This document shows, in pieces, positions 10,576 through 19,909 of a stretch of DNA of 64,000 nt; the stretch's first letter is position 1, and each line of letters begins with the position of its first letter. The DNA is from Bradyrhizobium erythrophlei (GTDB lineage Bacteria; Pseudomonadota; Alphaproteobacteria; Rhizobiales; Xanthobacteraceae), in the NCBI RefSeq assembly GCF_900142985.1, contig NZ_LT670849.1, positions 992,001 to 1,056,000 of the forward strand, in the 5' to 3' direction. Below the pieces are notes generated by a model. The model was given only the letters and a program-made list of their open reading frames with translations, was not told where the DNA came from and searched no databases. Both the position numbers and the translations under genes were made by a program.

Positions 10576-11463
10576 TCATTCCTGCTCGAAACTGTGAACC
10601 CACATCTCGGGGTAAAGCGCGTAAGCTTCGCCACGCCGCGCCAGCCGTGCGAAGCCCGGGAAGTGCAGATGCATCCCGGCAACAAGGGTGCCGTCGGCGC
10701 TCACCCGATCGAACATACGCTTTCGTGAAGCCGCGGCCTGAGCCAGATCGGTATCGAAACCCATGCCAGCTTCGGGATGCGCGGTCTGCACTTCCGGCAC
10801 ATGAACCGTGTCGCCCCAGATCATCAGTTGATGATTGCCCGATGCAATCAAATAGGCGGTGTGACCCGGCGTATGTCCGTGGCTCGGCACCGCGGTCACG
10901 CCGGGAAAGACTTCGCCCTGCTTGAACAGACGTGTGCGGTTCTTGTACGGCGCGACCTGTTCGCGACCGGCCTGAAAGAACAGTTTCTTCGCCCGCTCGT
11001 CGGCCCTCGCCATGGCCCCGTCATCGAACCAGTGTGGCAGTTCGTTCTCGTGCATCACGAGTTCCGCATTCGGAAACAGCAACTTCCCGTTCGACATGTC
11101 CGTCAGCCCGGCGGAATGGTCCGGGTGCATGTGGGTCAGGAGCACGGTATCGATCGATTCTGGATCGATGCCGGCCGCCGCCAGATTACGCTGAACCATG
11201 CCTGCGGTCGGCAGCAAATAATTGCCCGATCCGGTGTCGATGATCGCAAGCCGTCCCTTGGAATGGATCAGAAACGTGTTGACGCTGGTTCGGCGTGCCG
11301 GGCGAAACGCCTCGCGCAAGATCGTATGGGCCTTGTCGAGATCGACGTTGCGCATCACTTCGAGATTGCCGTCGAGGTAGCCGTCGCTGATGGCGGTGAC
11401 GACGATGTCGCCGATCTTGCGATGATACACGCCGGTGATCTGCTGCGAGGGCTGGGACGTCAT
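10576..11463 (-). CDS. MBL-fold metallo-hydrolase
   Basis: 295-aa metallo-beta-lactamase-fold hydrolase with the zinc motif LTHMHPDHSAGL, a second-site histidine in VPSHGHTPGHTAYL and a metal Asp in MIWGDTVHVP. No clear signal peptide. It resembles AHL-lactonase-like and broad esterase or lactonase members rather than beta-lactamases. It lies 39 nt below the alpha/beta hydrolase gene in the same operon, so a lactone or thioester step in one catabolic route is likely. Confidence 0.85.
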   Translation of the reverse strand: MTSQPSQQITGVYHRKIGDIVVTAISDGYLDGNLEVMRNVDLDKAHTILREAFRPARRTSVNTFLIHSKGRLAIIDTGSGNYLLPTAGMVQRNLAAAGIDPESIDTVLLTHMHPDHSAGLTDMSNGKLLFPNAELVMHENELPHWFDDGAMARADERAKKLFFQAGREQVAPYKNRTRLFKQGEVFPGVTAVPSHGHTPGHTAYLIASGNHQLMIWGDTVHVPEVQTAHPEAGMGFDTDLAQAAASRKRMFDRVSADGTLVAGMHLHFPGFARLARRGEAYALYPEMWVHSFEQE

Positions 11464-11502
11464 GTGGTGAACCTCGATACGGTGGAGAAAAATTCGGTTC
11501 GG

Positions 11503-12294
11503 TTAAGCATTGACGGACGTCAGAAACTTATCGATGCAATCGGCGACCAGATCAGGCGTCTGCACCGCCATATAATGTCCGGTGTTGACCTCGATATAGC
11601 GCGCGCCAGGAATTGCCTTCGCCACTTCCTGCGCAATGGCCGGCGGCCGGACGCGATCGAGGGTTCCGCCGATCACGAGCGCCGGACAGCGAATCCTGCC
11701 GAGGGTCTCCGCCATCTCGGCGTTCGCCAGCATTCGCCAGATCGTCGCATAGCTCGAGGGATCGTTGCCGAGCCATCGTGCACGGAACCGTTCGAACCGC
11801 CGCGCGTCGCCGCGCAACTCCGGCGCATAGCCATTCAGCATCGCGTCCTCGACCACTGACGACATCCCATCGGCCTCGATCCTGGCGAGGCGTTCGAGCG
11901 CGGCCGAACGGCGCGCTGCCGCAATACCGGCCGCCGGACTGCCGACGATGACGGCGCTGGTGCGTTCGGAATATTGCGCGGCGAACTGAAGCGCAATCGC
12001 GCCGCCGACCGCAACGCCCGCAAGCGCCACCTCGCCGGTGATGCCACATGCTTCGAGCAGCGCGGCGATGTCGGCGGCCATGGCGCTGAAAGAAAGTTCA
12101 CCTCGAGCCTTCTGCGACATCCCGGCCCCACGGGTGTCGTAGCGCAACACGCGGCGCGATGGCGCAAAGTGCGGGACGACTTCGTCCCAGCTCTCGAGCG
12201 AGCCGCCCATTTCGTGCACGAGCACCAGCGTGCGGTCACCCGCGCCGCTCAACTCGTAGCGCAGCGCAACACCATTCAGTTCGGCAAAATGCAT
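11503..12294 (-). CDS. alpha/beta-fold hydrolase with Ser-to-Ala nucleophile
   Basis: 263-aa alpha/beta-fold protein of the enol-lactonase/esterase type. The oxyanion region (LVLVHEMGGSLESWDEV), the acid (GGTLDRVRPP) and the base (NTGHYMAVQ) are present. The nucleophile elbow, normally G-x-S-x-G, reads LAGVAVGGAIAL: residue 95 is Ala (codon GCG). Serine hydrolysis is therefore unlikely unless another residue takes over. Cofactor-free lyase or dioxygenase-type chemistry, or a non-catalytic role, should be considered. The remainder looks intact and under selection. Confidence 0.85.
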   Translation of the reverse strand: MHFAELNGVALRYELSGAGDRTLVLVHEMGGSLESWDEVVPHFAPSRRVLRYDTRGAGMSQKARGELSFSAMAADIAALLEACGITGEVALAGVAVGGAIALQFAAQYSERTSAVIVGSPAAGIAAARRSAALERLARIEADGMSSVVEDAMLNGYAPELRGDARRFERFRARWLGNDPSSYATIWRMLANAEMAETLGRIRCPALVIGGTLDRVRPPAIAQEVAKAIPGARYIEVNTGHYMAVQTPDLVADCIDKFLTSVNA

Positions 12295-12400
12295 TTGGCG
12301 CTTCCAGTAGGCCGCAGTTTCAGCCTCGCGTGAATTGAACAGATAGCCGGCTGCCTGTCATCGCCTGACAAACGACGTGACCTTTGCATTTTTGCCGCGC

Positions 12401-13177
12401 CTATCCCAGCATCTGGGTATCGCCGCAGATCGAGATCGCCTGTCCGGAAATCGTCTTGCCCCGAGGACTGCACATGAAAATGATCTGGTCCGCGAGCTGG
12501 TCCGGCGTCACATATTCCTTGATCGAAGTGTAGGAAAACGCTGTGCGTTCCATCTCGGCGTAGGAAATGCCGCGCTGCTGCGCTTTCGCCTCCAGCACGC
12601 GACGTTGCCGGTCACCCGCGACAAGTCCGGGCAGGATCGCATTGACGCGGATGTTGTCAGGCCCGAGTTCGATCGACAGCGATTTGGTGAAACCGATCAC
12701 GCCCCATTTCGCCGCCGCATAAGGCGTTCGCATCGCAAAGCCGAGTCTTCCTGCCGCCGACGAGATATTCACGATCGAGGCGTTCTTGCTCTTGCGCAAC
12801 AGCGGCACCGCAAGCCGGGCGCAATTGAATTGACCGGTCAGGCAGATTTCGAGGCAACGGTCCCAGTCTTCCGGGTTCATCTCCTCGACCTTCGAGGTGG
12901 GACCGGCAACGCCAGCATTGTTCACCAGCACGTCGAGACCGCGCAGGTTTCCAACGGCCTCGTCGAACAAATCCTTCACCGACTTGCGGTCGGAGACGTC
13001 GGACTTGGTCTGTGTGATCTGGGGATCGGTTCGGGCGAGCGCCGAAAGCGCTGCATCGTCGACGTCGCAGGTATGAACCTTGGCGCCTTCGCGCACAAAC
13101 GCGCGCGCGATCGCGAGCCCGATGCCGTTGGCGCCTGCCGTCACCAGCACGCGCAAGCCGTTGATATCGAGGTTCAT
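12401..13177 (-). CDS. short-chain dehydrogenase/reductase
   Basis: 258-aa SDR oxidoreductase (NAD(P)-dependent alcohol/ketone interconversion). Cofactor motif TAGANGIGLAIA, NNAGVAGP, catalytic Ser in NISSAAG and the YAAAKWGV Tyr-Lys pair. The ATG at 13177 has a GGAG 5 nt upstream and is preferred to a GTG two codons earlier. An Asp at the end of beta-2 (HTCDVDD) suggests preference for NAD. It lies 28 nt below the GntR gene and is presumably co-regulated with it. Confidence 0.9.
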   Translation of the reverse strand: MNLDINGLRVLVTAGANGIGLAIARAFVREGAKVHTCDVDDAALSALARTDPQITQTKSDVSDRKSVKDLFDEAVGNLRGLDVLVNNAGVAGPTSKVEEMNPEDWDRCLEICLTGQFNCARLAVPLLRKSKNASIVNISSAAGRLGFAMRTPYAAAKWGVIGFTKSLSIELGPDNIRVNAILPGLVAGDRQRRVLEAKAQQRGISYAEMERTAFSYTSIKEYVTPDQLADQIIFMCSPRGKTISGQAISICGDTQMLG

Positions 13178-13205
13178 GGTCACTCCAGAACGTTATTGAG
13201 AGAAG

Positions 13206-13904
13206 TCAGTCGGCGAGACCGCCGCGCGAAAGAATGACCTTCGCCGCGCCGCTGATGTCGGCAGCAACGCCGGTGCGTGCCGCGGTCTGTTCATTGGCCG
13301 CAATGGCACGGCGCACGTCGGCATGGAAACGGATCGCGTCCCCCTTGGCGAGCCTTTCGGGGTTGGCGCGCAGATCGAGATTGATCACGGGACCGGCCTT
13401 GAGCCAGAGCGCGCGAATGATCTCAACCAGAATCGGAGAATGCGAGGCTTCGTAGACCGCGAAATGAAAGGTCTTGTTGAGCTCGACAGCCCGCGGCAGA
13501 TCGGGCTTTGATTTTTCGCTCTCGGCCCGCATCGCCTCTTCGGCCCGCGCAATCGCGGCCAGATCGTCGTCATTCCGGTGCTGGGCCGCTTCGGCCGCCG
13601 CGTGCCCCTCGATCGCAATCCGCACCCTGGTCAGATCGCGGAATTGCGCCGCCGTCATCACCGGCACGCGCACCGCGCGGTTCGGCGCCACTTCCAGGGC
13701 CCGGTCGGCAACCAGCCGCGACACCGCCTCGCGCACCGGCATGATCGAGACGCCGAGTACGTCGGCCGCCGCGCGCAGCGACAGCTTTTCCCCCGGCGCG
13801 AGCCGGCCGGAAATCAACAGGTCCGCCAATTGCGCGTAGGCGCGCTCGCCGAGCGTCTGGCGATCAAGTGGCTCGACCAGATTAAGTGCGGCCGGCAAAT
13901 TCAA
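13206..13904 (-). CDS. GntR-family transcriptional regulator (FCD/FadR type)
   Basis: 232-aa regulator. The N-terminal winged helix reads ERAYAQLADLLISGRLAPGE then DVLGVSIMPVREAVSRL. The C-terminal all-helical FCD domain carries likely metal or ligand residues in NKTFHFAVYEAS and IRFHADVRRAI. I chose the TTG at 13904 because GGAG lies 8 nt upstream and it gives the usual length; an in-frame GTG at 13991 would run through the palindrome at 13982-13993. It probably controls both the divergent transporter operon (14087 on) and the catabolic operon below it. Confidence 0.88.
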   Translation of the reverse strand: MNLPAALNLVEPLDRQTLGERAYAQLADLLISGRLAPGEKLSLRAAADVLGVSIMPVREAVSRLVADRALEVAPNRAVRVPVMTAAQFRDLTRVRIAIEGHAAAEAAQHRNDDDLAAIARAEEAMRAESEKSKPDLPRAVELNKTFHFAVYEASHSPILVEIIRALWLKAGPVINLDLRANPERLAKGDAIRFHADVRRAIAANEQTAARTGVAADISGAAKVILSRGGLAD

Positions 13905-13981
13905 CGTGTCATCTCCAGGCCAGCTTGGCGGACAGCGTCTTGCGAGGGACTCGACAAGCGCTCCATCTTTTGCAACTCTAA

Positions 13982-13993
13982 CTGTGATCACAG
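13982..13993. promoter_or_regulatory. candidate GntR operator palindrome
   Basis: A perfect 12-bp palindrome, CTGTGATCACAG, sits between the divergent GntR gene and the transporter operon, 78 nt upstream of the chosen TTG start and 94 nt upstream of 14087. Location and symmetry fit an operator for the adjacent FCD-type regulator. The match to a family consensus is an inference. Confidence 0.5.
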
Positions 13994-14086
13994 ATCACGG
14001 CAAGCCGGGGAACAGCGTCGCCCAATGAACGCTCCGGCGGCCGACAAGAAAGCGGCCGCACGGCTGAAGCAGGGAGGAAAACGCTG

Positions 14087-15343
14087 ATGTCAGAGTTTTA
14101 TCGATTTACGCGCCGTGGCCTGTTGAGGACCGCGGGCGGCCTCGCACTCGCCTCGGGGCTTGGGGCGCCCTCGATCCTGCGCGCCCAGACCTCCGACGTC
14201 ATCAAGATTGGCCACCTCACCCCGCGCACCGGATTCCTTGGGCCGCTTGGCGAATATGCCGTGATGTCGATCGATCTTGCGGTCGAGGAGATCAACGCCG
14301 CCGGCGGCATGATGGGACGCAAGGTGGAGTTGCTGAAGGAAGACTCGGTCAATCCGCAGACCGCCTCCACCAAGGCCGAGCGCATGATCGAGCGCGACAA
14401 GGTCGCCTGCATCATCGGCGAGATTTCATCCGCCTCGTGTCTCACAATCGCGCAGGTCGCCGAGCGCAACAAGACGCTGTTCATCAATACCGGCGGCAAT
14501 TCGGACGCGCTGCGCGGCAAGGACTGCAAGCGCTACATGTTCCACGTCGAGTCACAGAATTCGATGTATGTCAAAACCGTCGGCCGCTCGTTCCTGCGCG
14601 ACGGTCTCGTCAAGAGCAAGAAATGGTACTCGCTCACAGCCGACTACGCGTTCGGCCACGACCTGTTGAAAGTTTCGAAGCGCTTCATGGAAGTTAATGG
14701 CGGCAATTTTGCCGGCGACGATCTGGTGCCGACCGATGCCACGGATTTCTCCGCCTATCTCTTGAAGATCCGCGATGCCAAGCCGGATCTCGTGGTGATC
14801 AACCTTGCAGGCAACCAGATCACCAACTTCCTCAAGCAATATGCCGAGTTCGGCCTCACCTTCCCGGTCGGCGGCTTCGGCTTCGACACCGCGCTCGCCT
14901 GGGCCGCGGGCAAGGGCAATTTCGTCGGCACCTGGCCGGTGGTGTGGCATCATCTGCTCGACACGCCCGGCACCAAGGCTTTCGTCGCGGCCTTTACGAA
15001 GAAATACAACAAGCCGCCGGAAAACCAGGCCTGGGGCGAATATGTCGCCACCAGGATCGTGGCGCAGACTGTCAATGAAATCAAAAGCGTGGATTCGCCA
15101 GCCATCATCCAGCATCTGGAAAAGGGCGCGAAGTTCGACGTGCTCAAGACGCGGCAGGGCTACTTCCGCGCCTCCGATCACCAGTTGATGCACGAGATGT
15201 ATGCGGTGACCGCGCTTGCTCCCGACAAGGTCAAAAACCAGTGGGACATCTTCACCTCGAGCGCGCCGGTACCCGGCCCGGATGAAGACCTGGAAGTGAT
15301 CGCCGCGACCAAGGAAGAGAATAGCTGCACCTTCCCGAGTTGA
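14087..15343 (+). CDS. branched-chain amino acid-type ABC transporter binding protein
   Basis: 418-aa periplasmic binding protein of the LivJ/Peripla_BP_6 type. It has a twin-arginine-like leader (TRRGLLRTAGGLALAS) ending near ILRAQ. Body motifs include GHLTPRTGFLGPLGEYA and NAAGGMMGRKVELLKEDS. GGAGGA precedes the ATG. First gene of a plus-strand operon with LivH-type and fused LivM-LivG-LivF-type genes. The ligand is probably not an amino acid, given the catabolic neighbours at 18922-20836 and 9303-13177. Confidence 0.9.
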   Translation: MSEFYRFTRRGLLRTAGGLALASGLGAPSILRAQTSDVIKIGHLTPRTGFLGPLGEYAVMSIDLAVEEINAAGGMMGRKVELLKEDSVNPQTASTKAERMIERDKVACIIGEISSASCLTIAQVAERNKTLFINTGGNSDALRGKDCKRYMFHVESQNSMYVKTVGRSFLRDGLVKSKKWYSLTADYAFGHDLLKVSKRFMEVNGGNFAGDDLVPTDATDFSAYLLKIRDAKPDLVVINLAGNQITNFLKQYAEFGLTFPVGGFGFDTALAWAAGKGNFVGTWPVVWHHLLDTPGTKAFVAAFTKKYNKPPENQAWGEYVATRIVAQTVNEIKSVDSPAIIQHLEKGAKFDVLKTRQGYFRASDHQLMHEMYAVTALAPDKVKNQWDIFTSSAPVPGPDEDLEVIAATKEENSCTFPS

Positions 15344-15357
15344 CCGCAACTCTCGTC

Positions 15358-15442
15358 GCCCTTGCCTGCGACAAACGCAAGCGTTTGCGCAAGGGCGCAA
15401 CGCGACGAAGCAATCCACCCGACAAATCTGGATTGCTTCGTC
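15358..15442. repeat. intergenic double-hairpin repeat
   Basis: Two adjacent hairpins fill most of the gap between the binding-protein and permease genes. The first pairs GCCCTTGC (15358-15365) with GCAAGGGC (15389-15396), with an inner AAACGC/GCGTTT stem. The second pairs GACGAAGCAATCCA (15404-15417) with TGGATTGCTTCGTC (15429-15442). The core GGATTGCTTCGTC followed by CTCGCAATGACA is a motif I recognise as widely dispersed in Bradyrhizobium intergenic DNA. Confidence 0.6.
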
Positions 15443-15493
15443 CCGCTCGCAATGACACTCCACAATGTTCTACCGACCTGGAAGTAGAAATCC

Positions 15494-16372
15494 ATGTCCG
15501 CCATGTTGCTGACGCAGCAGATCTTGAACGGGCTACTTGACGGCGTCTATTACCTGCTGATCGCGCTCGGCCTTTCGCTGATCTTCTCGCTCGGCGGCAT
15601 CGTCAATCTCGCGCATGGCGCGTTCTACGCGATCGGCGCCTATCTCACGCTGGTATTGTCGCCCTACGTCGGCTTTGGCGGCGCATTTGTCGCGGCGCCG
15701 ATTGCGGTCGCACTGCTCGGCATTGTGATCGAAGCGACTTTATTCCGCCGCTTCTATCGCGCCGACCCCATTCTCTCGCTGTTGATGACATTCGGGCTGG
15801 CGATGGTTGCCGAACAGGTGCTGCGGATGATCTTCGGCGCGCCGCCACTCTCGTTTTCAATTCCGATCTGGCTGCGCGGACAGGTGGCGATCGGAAGTTT
15901 CATCTATTCCTTCTACCGCGTGGTGCTGCTCGGCATTGCCGCCGTCTGTATCGCAGGGCTGTGGCTGCTTCTGCAAAAGACCTCGTTTGGCCGCGTGGTG
16001 CGTGCCGGCGTGCAAAACCCCGACATGGTCGGCGCGCTCGGCATTTCCTTGCAGCCTTATATGTCGGCGGTGGCCGCGCTCGGCATTGGGCTTGCCGGCC
16101 TCGCCGGCGTGCTGCTCGCGCCGATCTATGCGATCCATCCGGCGATGGGACAGGAAATCATCACACCGGCCTTTGTCGTCGTGGTGATCGGCGGTCTCGG
16201 CTCGTTCTGGGGCGTGGTCGCGGCCGCGCTTCTGGTCGGTGTCGTCAAAGGCGTCATGGTGGGCATCGGTTACTCAGCGGCATCAACCGCGGCCATCTAT
16301 CTCCTGATGCTTCTGGTGCTGCTGTTCCGGCCGCGTGGCCTGTTCGGCGAGCGCATCACGCGATTTGAGTGA
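15494..16372 (+). CDS. branched-chain amino acid-type ABC permease (LivH-like)
   Basis: 292-aa inner-membrane permease of the LivH family. Typical N-terminus (LTQQILNGLLDGVYYLLIAL), then GGIVNLAHGAFYAIGAYLTL and the conserved C-terminal VVVIGGLGSFWGVVAAALLVG. Its stop codon overlaps the start of the next gene by 4 nt. Confidence 0.92.
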   Translation: MSAMLLTQQILNGLLDGVYYLLIALGLSLIFSLGGIVNLAHGAFYAIGAYLTLVLSPYVGFGGAFVAAPIAVALLGIVIEATLFRRFYRADPILSLLMTFGLAMVAEQVLRMIFGAPPLSFSIPIWLRGQVAIGSFIYSFYRVVLLGIAAVCIAGLWLLLQKTSFGRVVRAGVQNPDMVGALGISLQPYMSAVAALGIGLAGLAGVLLAPIYAIHPAMGQEIITPAFVVVVIGGLGSFWGVVAAALLVGVVKGVMVGIGYSAASTAAIYLLMLLVLLFRPRGLFGERITRFE

Positions 16373-18903
16373 GGCGCCAGTCAGTGCCGAAGAGCCTCCC
16401 CATTCCGTTGCTAATCGCAAGCCTCGCGCTCCTTGTGCTGCCGCCAGTGCTGCTGTCGCTCGGCCTGACCATGACGTCGGCCTCCGAAGTCGTGATCTTC
16501 GCGATCGCCTGCATGGCGCTCAATATTCTCGTCGGGCACACCGGCCTGGTATCGTTCGGCCATGGCGCCTGGTTTGGGCTCGCCGCCTATGCCGCCGCGC
16601 TACTCCAGCGCAACCTGATGCACGACCAGTTCTTCGGTCCGGCGATTGCGGGCGTACTGGTGGTCGCGGTGATCTCGGCCGCGTTCGGGTTCCTGATCCT
16701 GCGGCGGCGCGGCGTCTACTTCTCGCTGCTAACGCTGGCGCTGGCTGCGATGCTTTACACGGTGTCGTTTCGCTGGACTGAAGTGACCGGCGGCGAGAAC
16801 GGACTCGGCGGCATCACGCGGCCCTCGCTGTTCGGGTTCAACCTGGAGTCCTCCACCGTCTATTACTGGTTCGTCGCGGCGATTGCTTTCGTCACGATGA
16901 TCCTGTTGTGGCGGTTTCATCGCTCCGCCATCGGCCACGCGCTGGTCGCGATCCGCGAAAACGAACAACGCGCCCGGTTCCTCGGCTACCCGGCCAATCT
17001 TTACAAGCTCATCGCCTTCACGCTGTCCGCGTCGATCACGGGGCTCGCCGGCATCCTGCTGCTGTTCCAGAACCGCATGACGTCGGCCGATCCGATCTCG
17101 GTGTCATTCTCCGGCGATCTGCTGGCGATGGTCGTGATCGGCGGCATGCGGAATTTCTTGGGGCCAGCGCTCGGCGCGCTGTTCTTCATCCTGTTCCGCG
17201 AATTCCTCTCTATCTACACAGAAAACTGGCTGTTCTGGTTCGGCCTCATCTTCGTCGCGTTCGTCGTGTTTTCGCCGACGGGTCTTGTCGGCGTCGCCGG
17301 GCGACTGATGGCTCCCTTCCGGAAAAAGATCGTCGAAGACGCCGCGATGGCCGGGCGTCGCGTCGACGTGCTGCCGCTGCCGGAATTCCTGCGGCCGAAA
17401 TCGCACACTGACGGCGCGGTGCTGTCAGCGCGCGCGATTGTCAAAAGCTTCGGCGGCATCAAGGCGGTTCAAGGTGTCGACATTTCCATCGCGGACCGGA
17501 CGCTGCATGCCTTGATCGGACCGAACGGCGCCGGCAAGACGACAGCGTTCAATCTTCTATCCGGCCTCTACCGTCCGGATGCCGGCGAAGTGTCGCTGAT
17601 GGGCCGGCCGATCGCCGGAGAAACGCCTGAACAGATCGCGCGTGCCGGCATCGGCCGGTCGTTCCAGATCACCAACCTTTTTCCCGCGCTGAGCGTTTCC
17701 GAAAACATCCGCCTCGCGGTGCAGGCACGGCATCCGCACCGCTTCGATCCGTGGACGCCGGCGCTCTCGATCGGCCCGGTGAATGCCGAGACCGATGCGG
17801 TCATCCGCTATCTCGGTCTCGCCGGCATCGAGGAGGCCGAGGCCGGAACATTGTCCTATGGCGGCCAGCGCCTGCTCGACATGGGCGTTGCGGTCGCGAC
17901 CGCACCACGGGTGCTGCTTCTGGATGAGCCGCTCGCCGGCCTTGCGGCGGCCGAACGTGAGCGGATTGCCGCCATCATCAAGCGCATCTCGGCCGACATT
18001 CCGGTGCTACTCGTCGAGCACGACATCGATCGCGTGTTTCAGTTGGCCGATCGCGTCACCGTGATGAACGAGGGCCGCGTGTTGCTCGACGGCAGCGCGG
18101 AAGATGCCCGCCAGAGCAAGCGAGTGCAGGAAGTCTATATCGGATCAGGAGCGGCCGAGGTCGCCGCGCGGCCACGAGAGACGGCAAGCGGCACGACCAA
18201 GCTACTTGCAATCGACCACATCAATACTTTCTACGGCAAGAGCCACATCCTCAACGACGTCAGCTTCACCCTGCACGACAACGAGATCGTTGCCCTGCTC
18301 GGGCGCAACGGCGCGGGAAAATCGACCTTGCTCAAGACGCTGATCGGGATAACGCCGGCGGCAAGCGGATCGATCGCGCTCGGGGGAACCGAACTGATCG
18401 GACGATCCTCGGCGCAGCATGCGCGCCTTGGCATCGGCTACGTGCCGCAGGGCCGCGGTCTCTTTGCGGGCATGAGCGTCGAACAAAATCTCGAGCTCGG
18501 CGGGTTGAAACGGCAGACCGGCCACGGCGTGCATTGGACGCGCGAGCGCGTCTACGAATATTTTCCGCGCATCCGTGAACGGCTCGACAGCCCCGCGGAT
18601 TATCTCTCCGGTGGCGAGCAGCAGATGGTCGCGGTCGCGCGTGCACTGTCGGGCGACGTGCGGGTGCTGCTGCTGGATGAGCCCTTCGAGGGGCTGGCGC
18701 CGGCCGTGGTCGAGCAATTGTTCGAAGCCTTCGACCGGCTGCGCAAGGAGATCGCCATCATCATCGTCGATCACCATCTCGACCTGGCGCTGGCTTTGTC
18801 CGATACAACGGTGGCGCTGGAGCGCGGCCAGGTCCTCCATCAGGGGCCGTCGCGCGCGCTGCGCGATGATCTCGACCTGCGCCGCAAGGTGCTGTGGCTA
18901 TGA
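16369..18903 (+). CDS. three-domain LivM-LivG-LivF fusion (permease plus two ATPases)
   Basis: 844-aa fusion. Residues ~1-320 form a LivM-like membrane domain (ILVGHTGLVSFGHGAWFGL, VVIGGMRNFLGPALGALFF). Residues ~345-595 form a LivG-like ATPase (Walker A GPNGAGKTT near 383, Walker B LLLDEP, and a signature that reads LSYGGQR instead of LSGGQ near 494). Residues ~610-844 form a LivF-like ATPase (Walker A GRNGAGKST near 644, signature LSGGEQQ near 745, LLLDEP). These are normally three genes. There is no frameshift or stop between domains, so it is one polypeptide. The GTG start overlaps the LivH stop. Confidence 0.9.
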   Translation: MRRQSVPKSLPIPLLIASLALLVLPPVLLSLGLTMTSASEVVIFAIACMALNILVGHTGLVSFGHGAWFGLAAYAAALLQRNLMHDQFFGPAIAGVLVVAVISAAFGFLILRRRGVYFSLLTLALAAMLYTVSFRWTEVTGGENGLGGITRPSLFGFNLESSTVYYWFVAAIAFVTMILLWRFHRSAIGHALVAIRENEQRARFLGYPANLYKLIAFTLSASITGLAGILLLFQNRMTSADPISVSFSGDLLAMVVIGGMRNFLGPALGALFFILFREFLSIYTENWLFWFGLIFVAFVVFSPTGLVGVAGRLMAPFRKKIVEDAAMAGRRVDVLPLPEFLRPKSHTDGAVLSARAIVKSFGGIKAVQGVDISIADRTLHALIGPNGAGKTTAFNLLSGLYRPDAGEVSLMGRPIAGETPEQIARAGIGRSFQITNLFPALSVSENIRLAVQARHPHRFDPWTPALSIGPVNAETDAVIRYLGLAGIEEAEAGTLSYGGQRLLDMGVAVATAPRVLLLDEPLAGLAAAERERIAAIIKRISADIPVLLVEHDIDRVFQLADRVTVMNEGRVLLDGSAEDARQSKRVQEVYIGSGAAEVAARPRETASGTTKLLAIDHINTFYGKSHILNDVSFTLHDNEIVALLGRNGAGKSTLLKTLIGITPAASGSIALGGTELIGRSSAQHARLGIGYVPQGRGLFAGMSVEQNLELGGLKRQTGHGVHWTRERVYEYFPRIRERLDSPADYLSGGEQQMVAVARALSGDVRVLLLDEPFEGLAPAVVEQLFEAFDRLRKEIAIIIVDHHLDLALALSDTTVALERGQVLHQGPSRALRDDLDLRRKVLWL

Positions 18904-18921
18904 ACCCATGAAGGAAAATCG

Positions 18922-19878
18922 GTGACAGACATGGCCAACGCTGAACGCAACGTCGCCATCGTGGGCGCAGGATTGATCGGCCGTGCCTGGGCCGCGATCT
19001 TCGCGCGCGCGGGATGGCACGTCCGCTTGACCGATCCACATGTCGCGACACTCAAGGCCGCCCCGCGCCTTATTCGCGACGAGCTGCACATGCTGGCGCG
19101 CCATGGCCTCGCCGACGATCCCGATGGCGCGGTCGCACGCGTATCGGTGGCTGGTAGTCTTGAGGAAGCCGTGCGCGACGTCGAGTTTGTCCAGGAGAAC
19201 GGACCGGAAAAGGTCGAGGACAAGCGGGTCATCTTCGCCCAGCTCGACCGAATGACGCAAAAGGATGCGTTGCTGGTCTCATCGACGTCAGCCATCACGG
19301 CCTCGCGCTTTACCGAGGATTTGCCCGGCCGGGCGCGCTGCCTGGTCGGCCATCCCGTCAATCCGCCGCATCTGGTGCCGCTGGTCGAGCTTTGCGGCGC
19401 GCCGTGGACGTCGTTGGAAGCGATCGAGCGCGCGCGAGCCATCTATCGCGAGATCGGACAGGTGCCGGTCACGATCACCAAAGAGATCAACGGCTTTGTG
19501 CTGAACCGCCTGCAAGGCGCCCTGCTCGCCGAAGCGTTCCGCCTGGTCGGTGAAGGCTACATCTCCGCGGAAGATCTCGACCACACCGTCAAGGACGGGC
19601 TCGGCCTGCGATGGTCGTTCCTTGGACCCTTCGAGACCATCGAACTCAACGCCCCCGGCGGCATCCCCGACTATTGCGCGCGCTATACCGGCTTCTACAA
19701 GGAACTCGCCGAATCGGCCGCGGGTCCCGCCGTCTATGAAAGCCCAAATGTCGAACAGGTGATCGCGGCGTGGCCGCATCAGCCGGAGACCGAGCGCATT
19801 GCCGCCCTGACCGCCCGGCGCAACGAACGCCTGGCGGCGCTCGCCGCCCACAAGATCAAGCAAGCCGACAAATCCTGA
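18922..19878 (+). CDS. 3-hydroxyacyl-CoA dehydrogenase-family protein (carnitine dehydrogenase-like)
   Basis: 318-aa NAD-dependent 3-hydroxyacid dehydrogenase. Rossmann motif VAIVGAGLIGRAWAAIFA, an acidic beta-2 end (RLTD), catalytic His in VGHPVNPPHLVPLVEL and the NGFVLNRLQGALLAEA helix. The stand-alone ~320-aa form resembles L-carnitine dehydrogenase, L-gulonate 3-dehydrogenase and lambda-crystallin rather than the FadB multidomain enzyme. GTG start with AAGGA upstream. Paired with a BKACE gene 31 nt downstream, it would oxidise a 3-hydroxy acid to the 3-keto acid that the BKACE then cleaves. Confidence 0.85.
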   Translation: MTDMANAERNVAIVGAGLIGRAWAAIFARAGWHVRLTDPHVATLKAAPRLIRDELHMLARHGLADDPDGAVARVSVAGSLEEAVRDVEFVQENGPEKVEDKRVIFAQLDRMTQKDALLVSSTSAITASRFTEDLPGRARCLVGHPVNPPHLVPLVELCGAPWTSLEAIERARAIYREIGQVPVTITKEINGFVLNRLQGALLAEAFRLVGEGYISAEDLDHTVKDGLGLRWSFLGPFETIELNAPGGIPDYCARYTGFYKELAESAAGPAVYESPNVEQVIAAWPHQPETERIAALTARRNERLAALAAHKIKQADKS

Positions 19879-19909
19879 TTCTAATCCCCTCAACAAAAAG
19901 GAAAAATCC

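Noticed and set aside
10777..11859. 360-aa plus-strand open frame
   Set aside because: Antisense to the MBL-fold and alpha/beta hydrolase genes; no domain.
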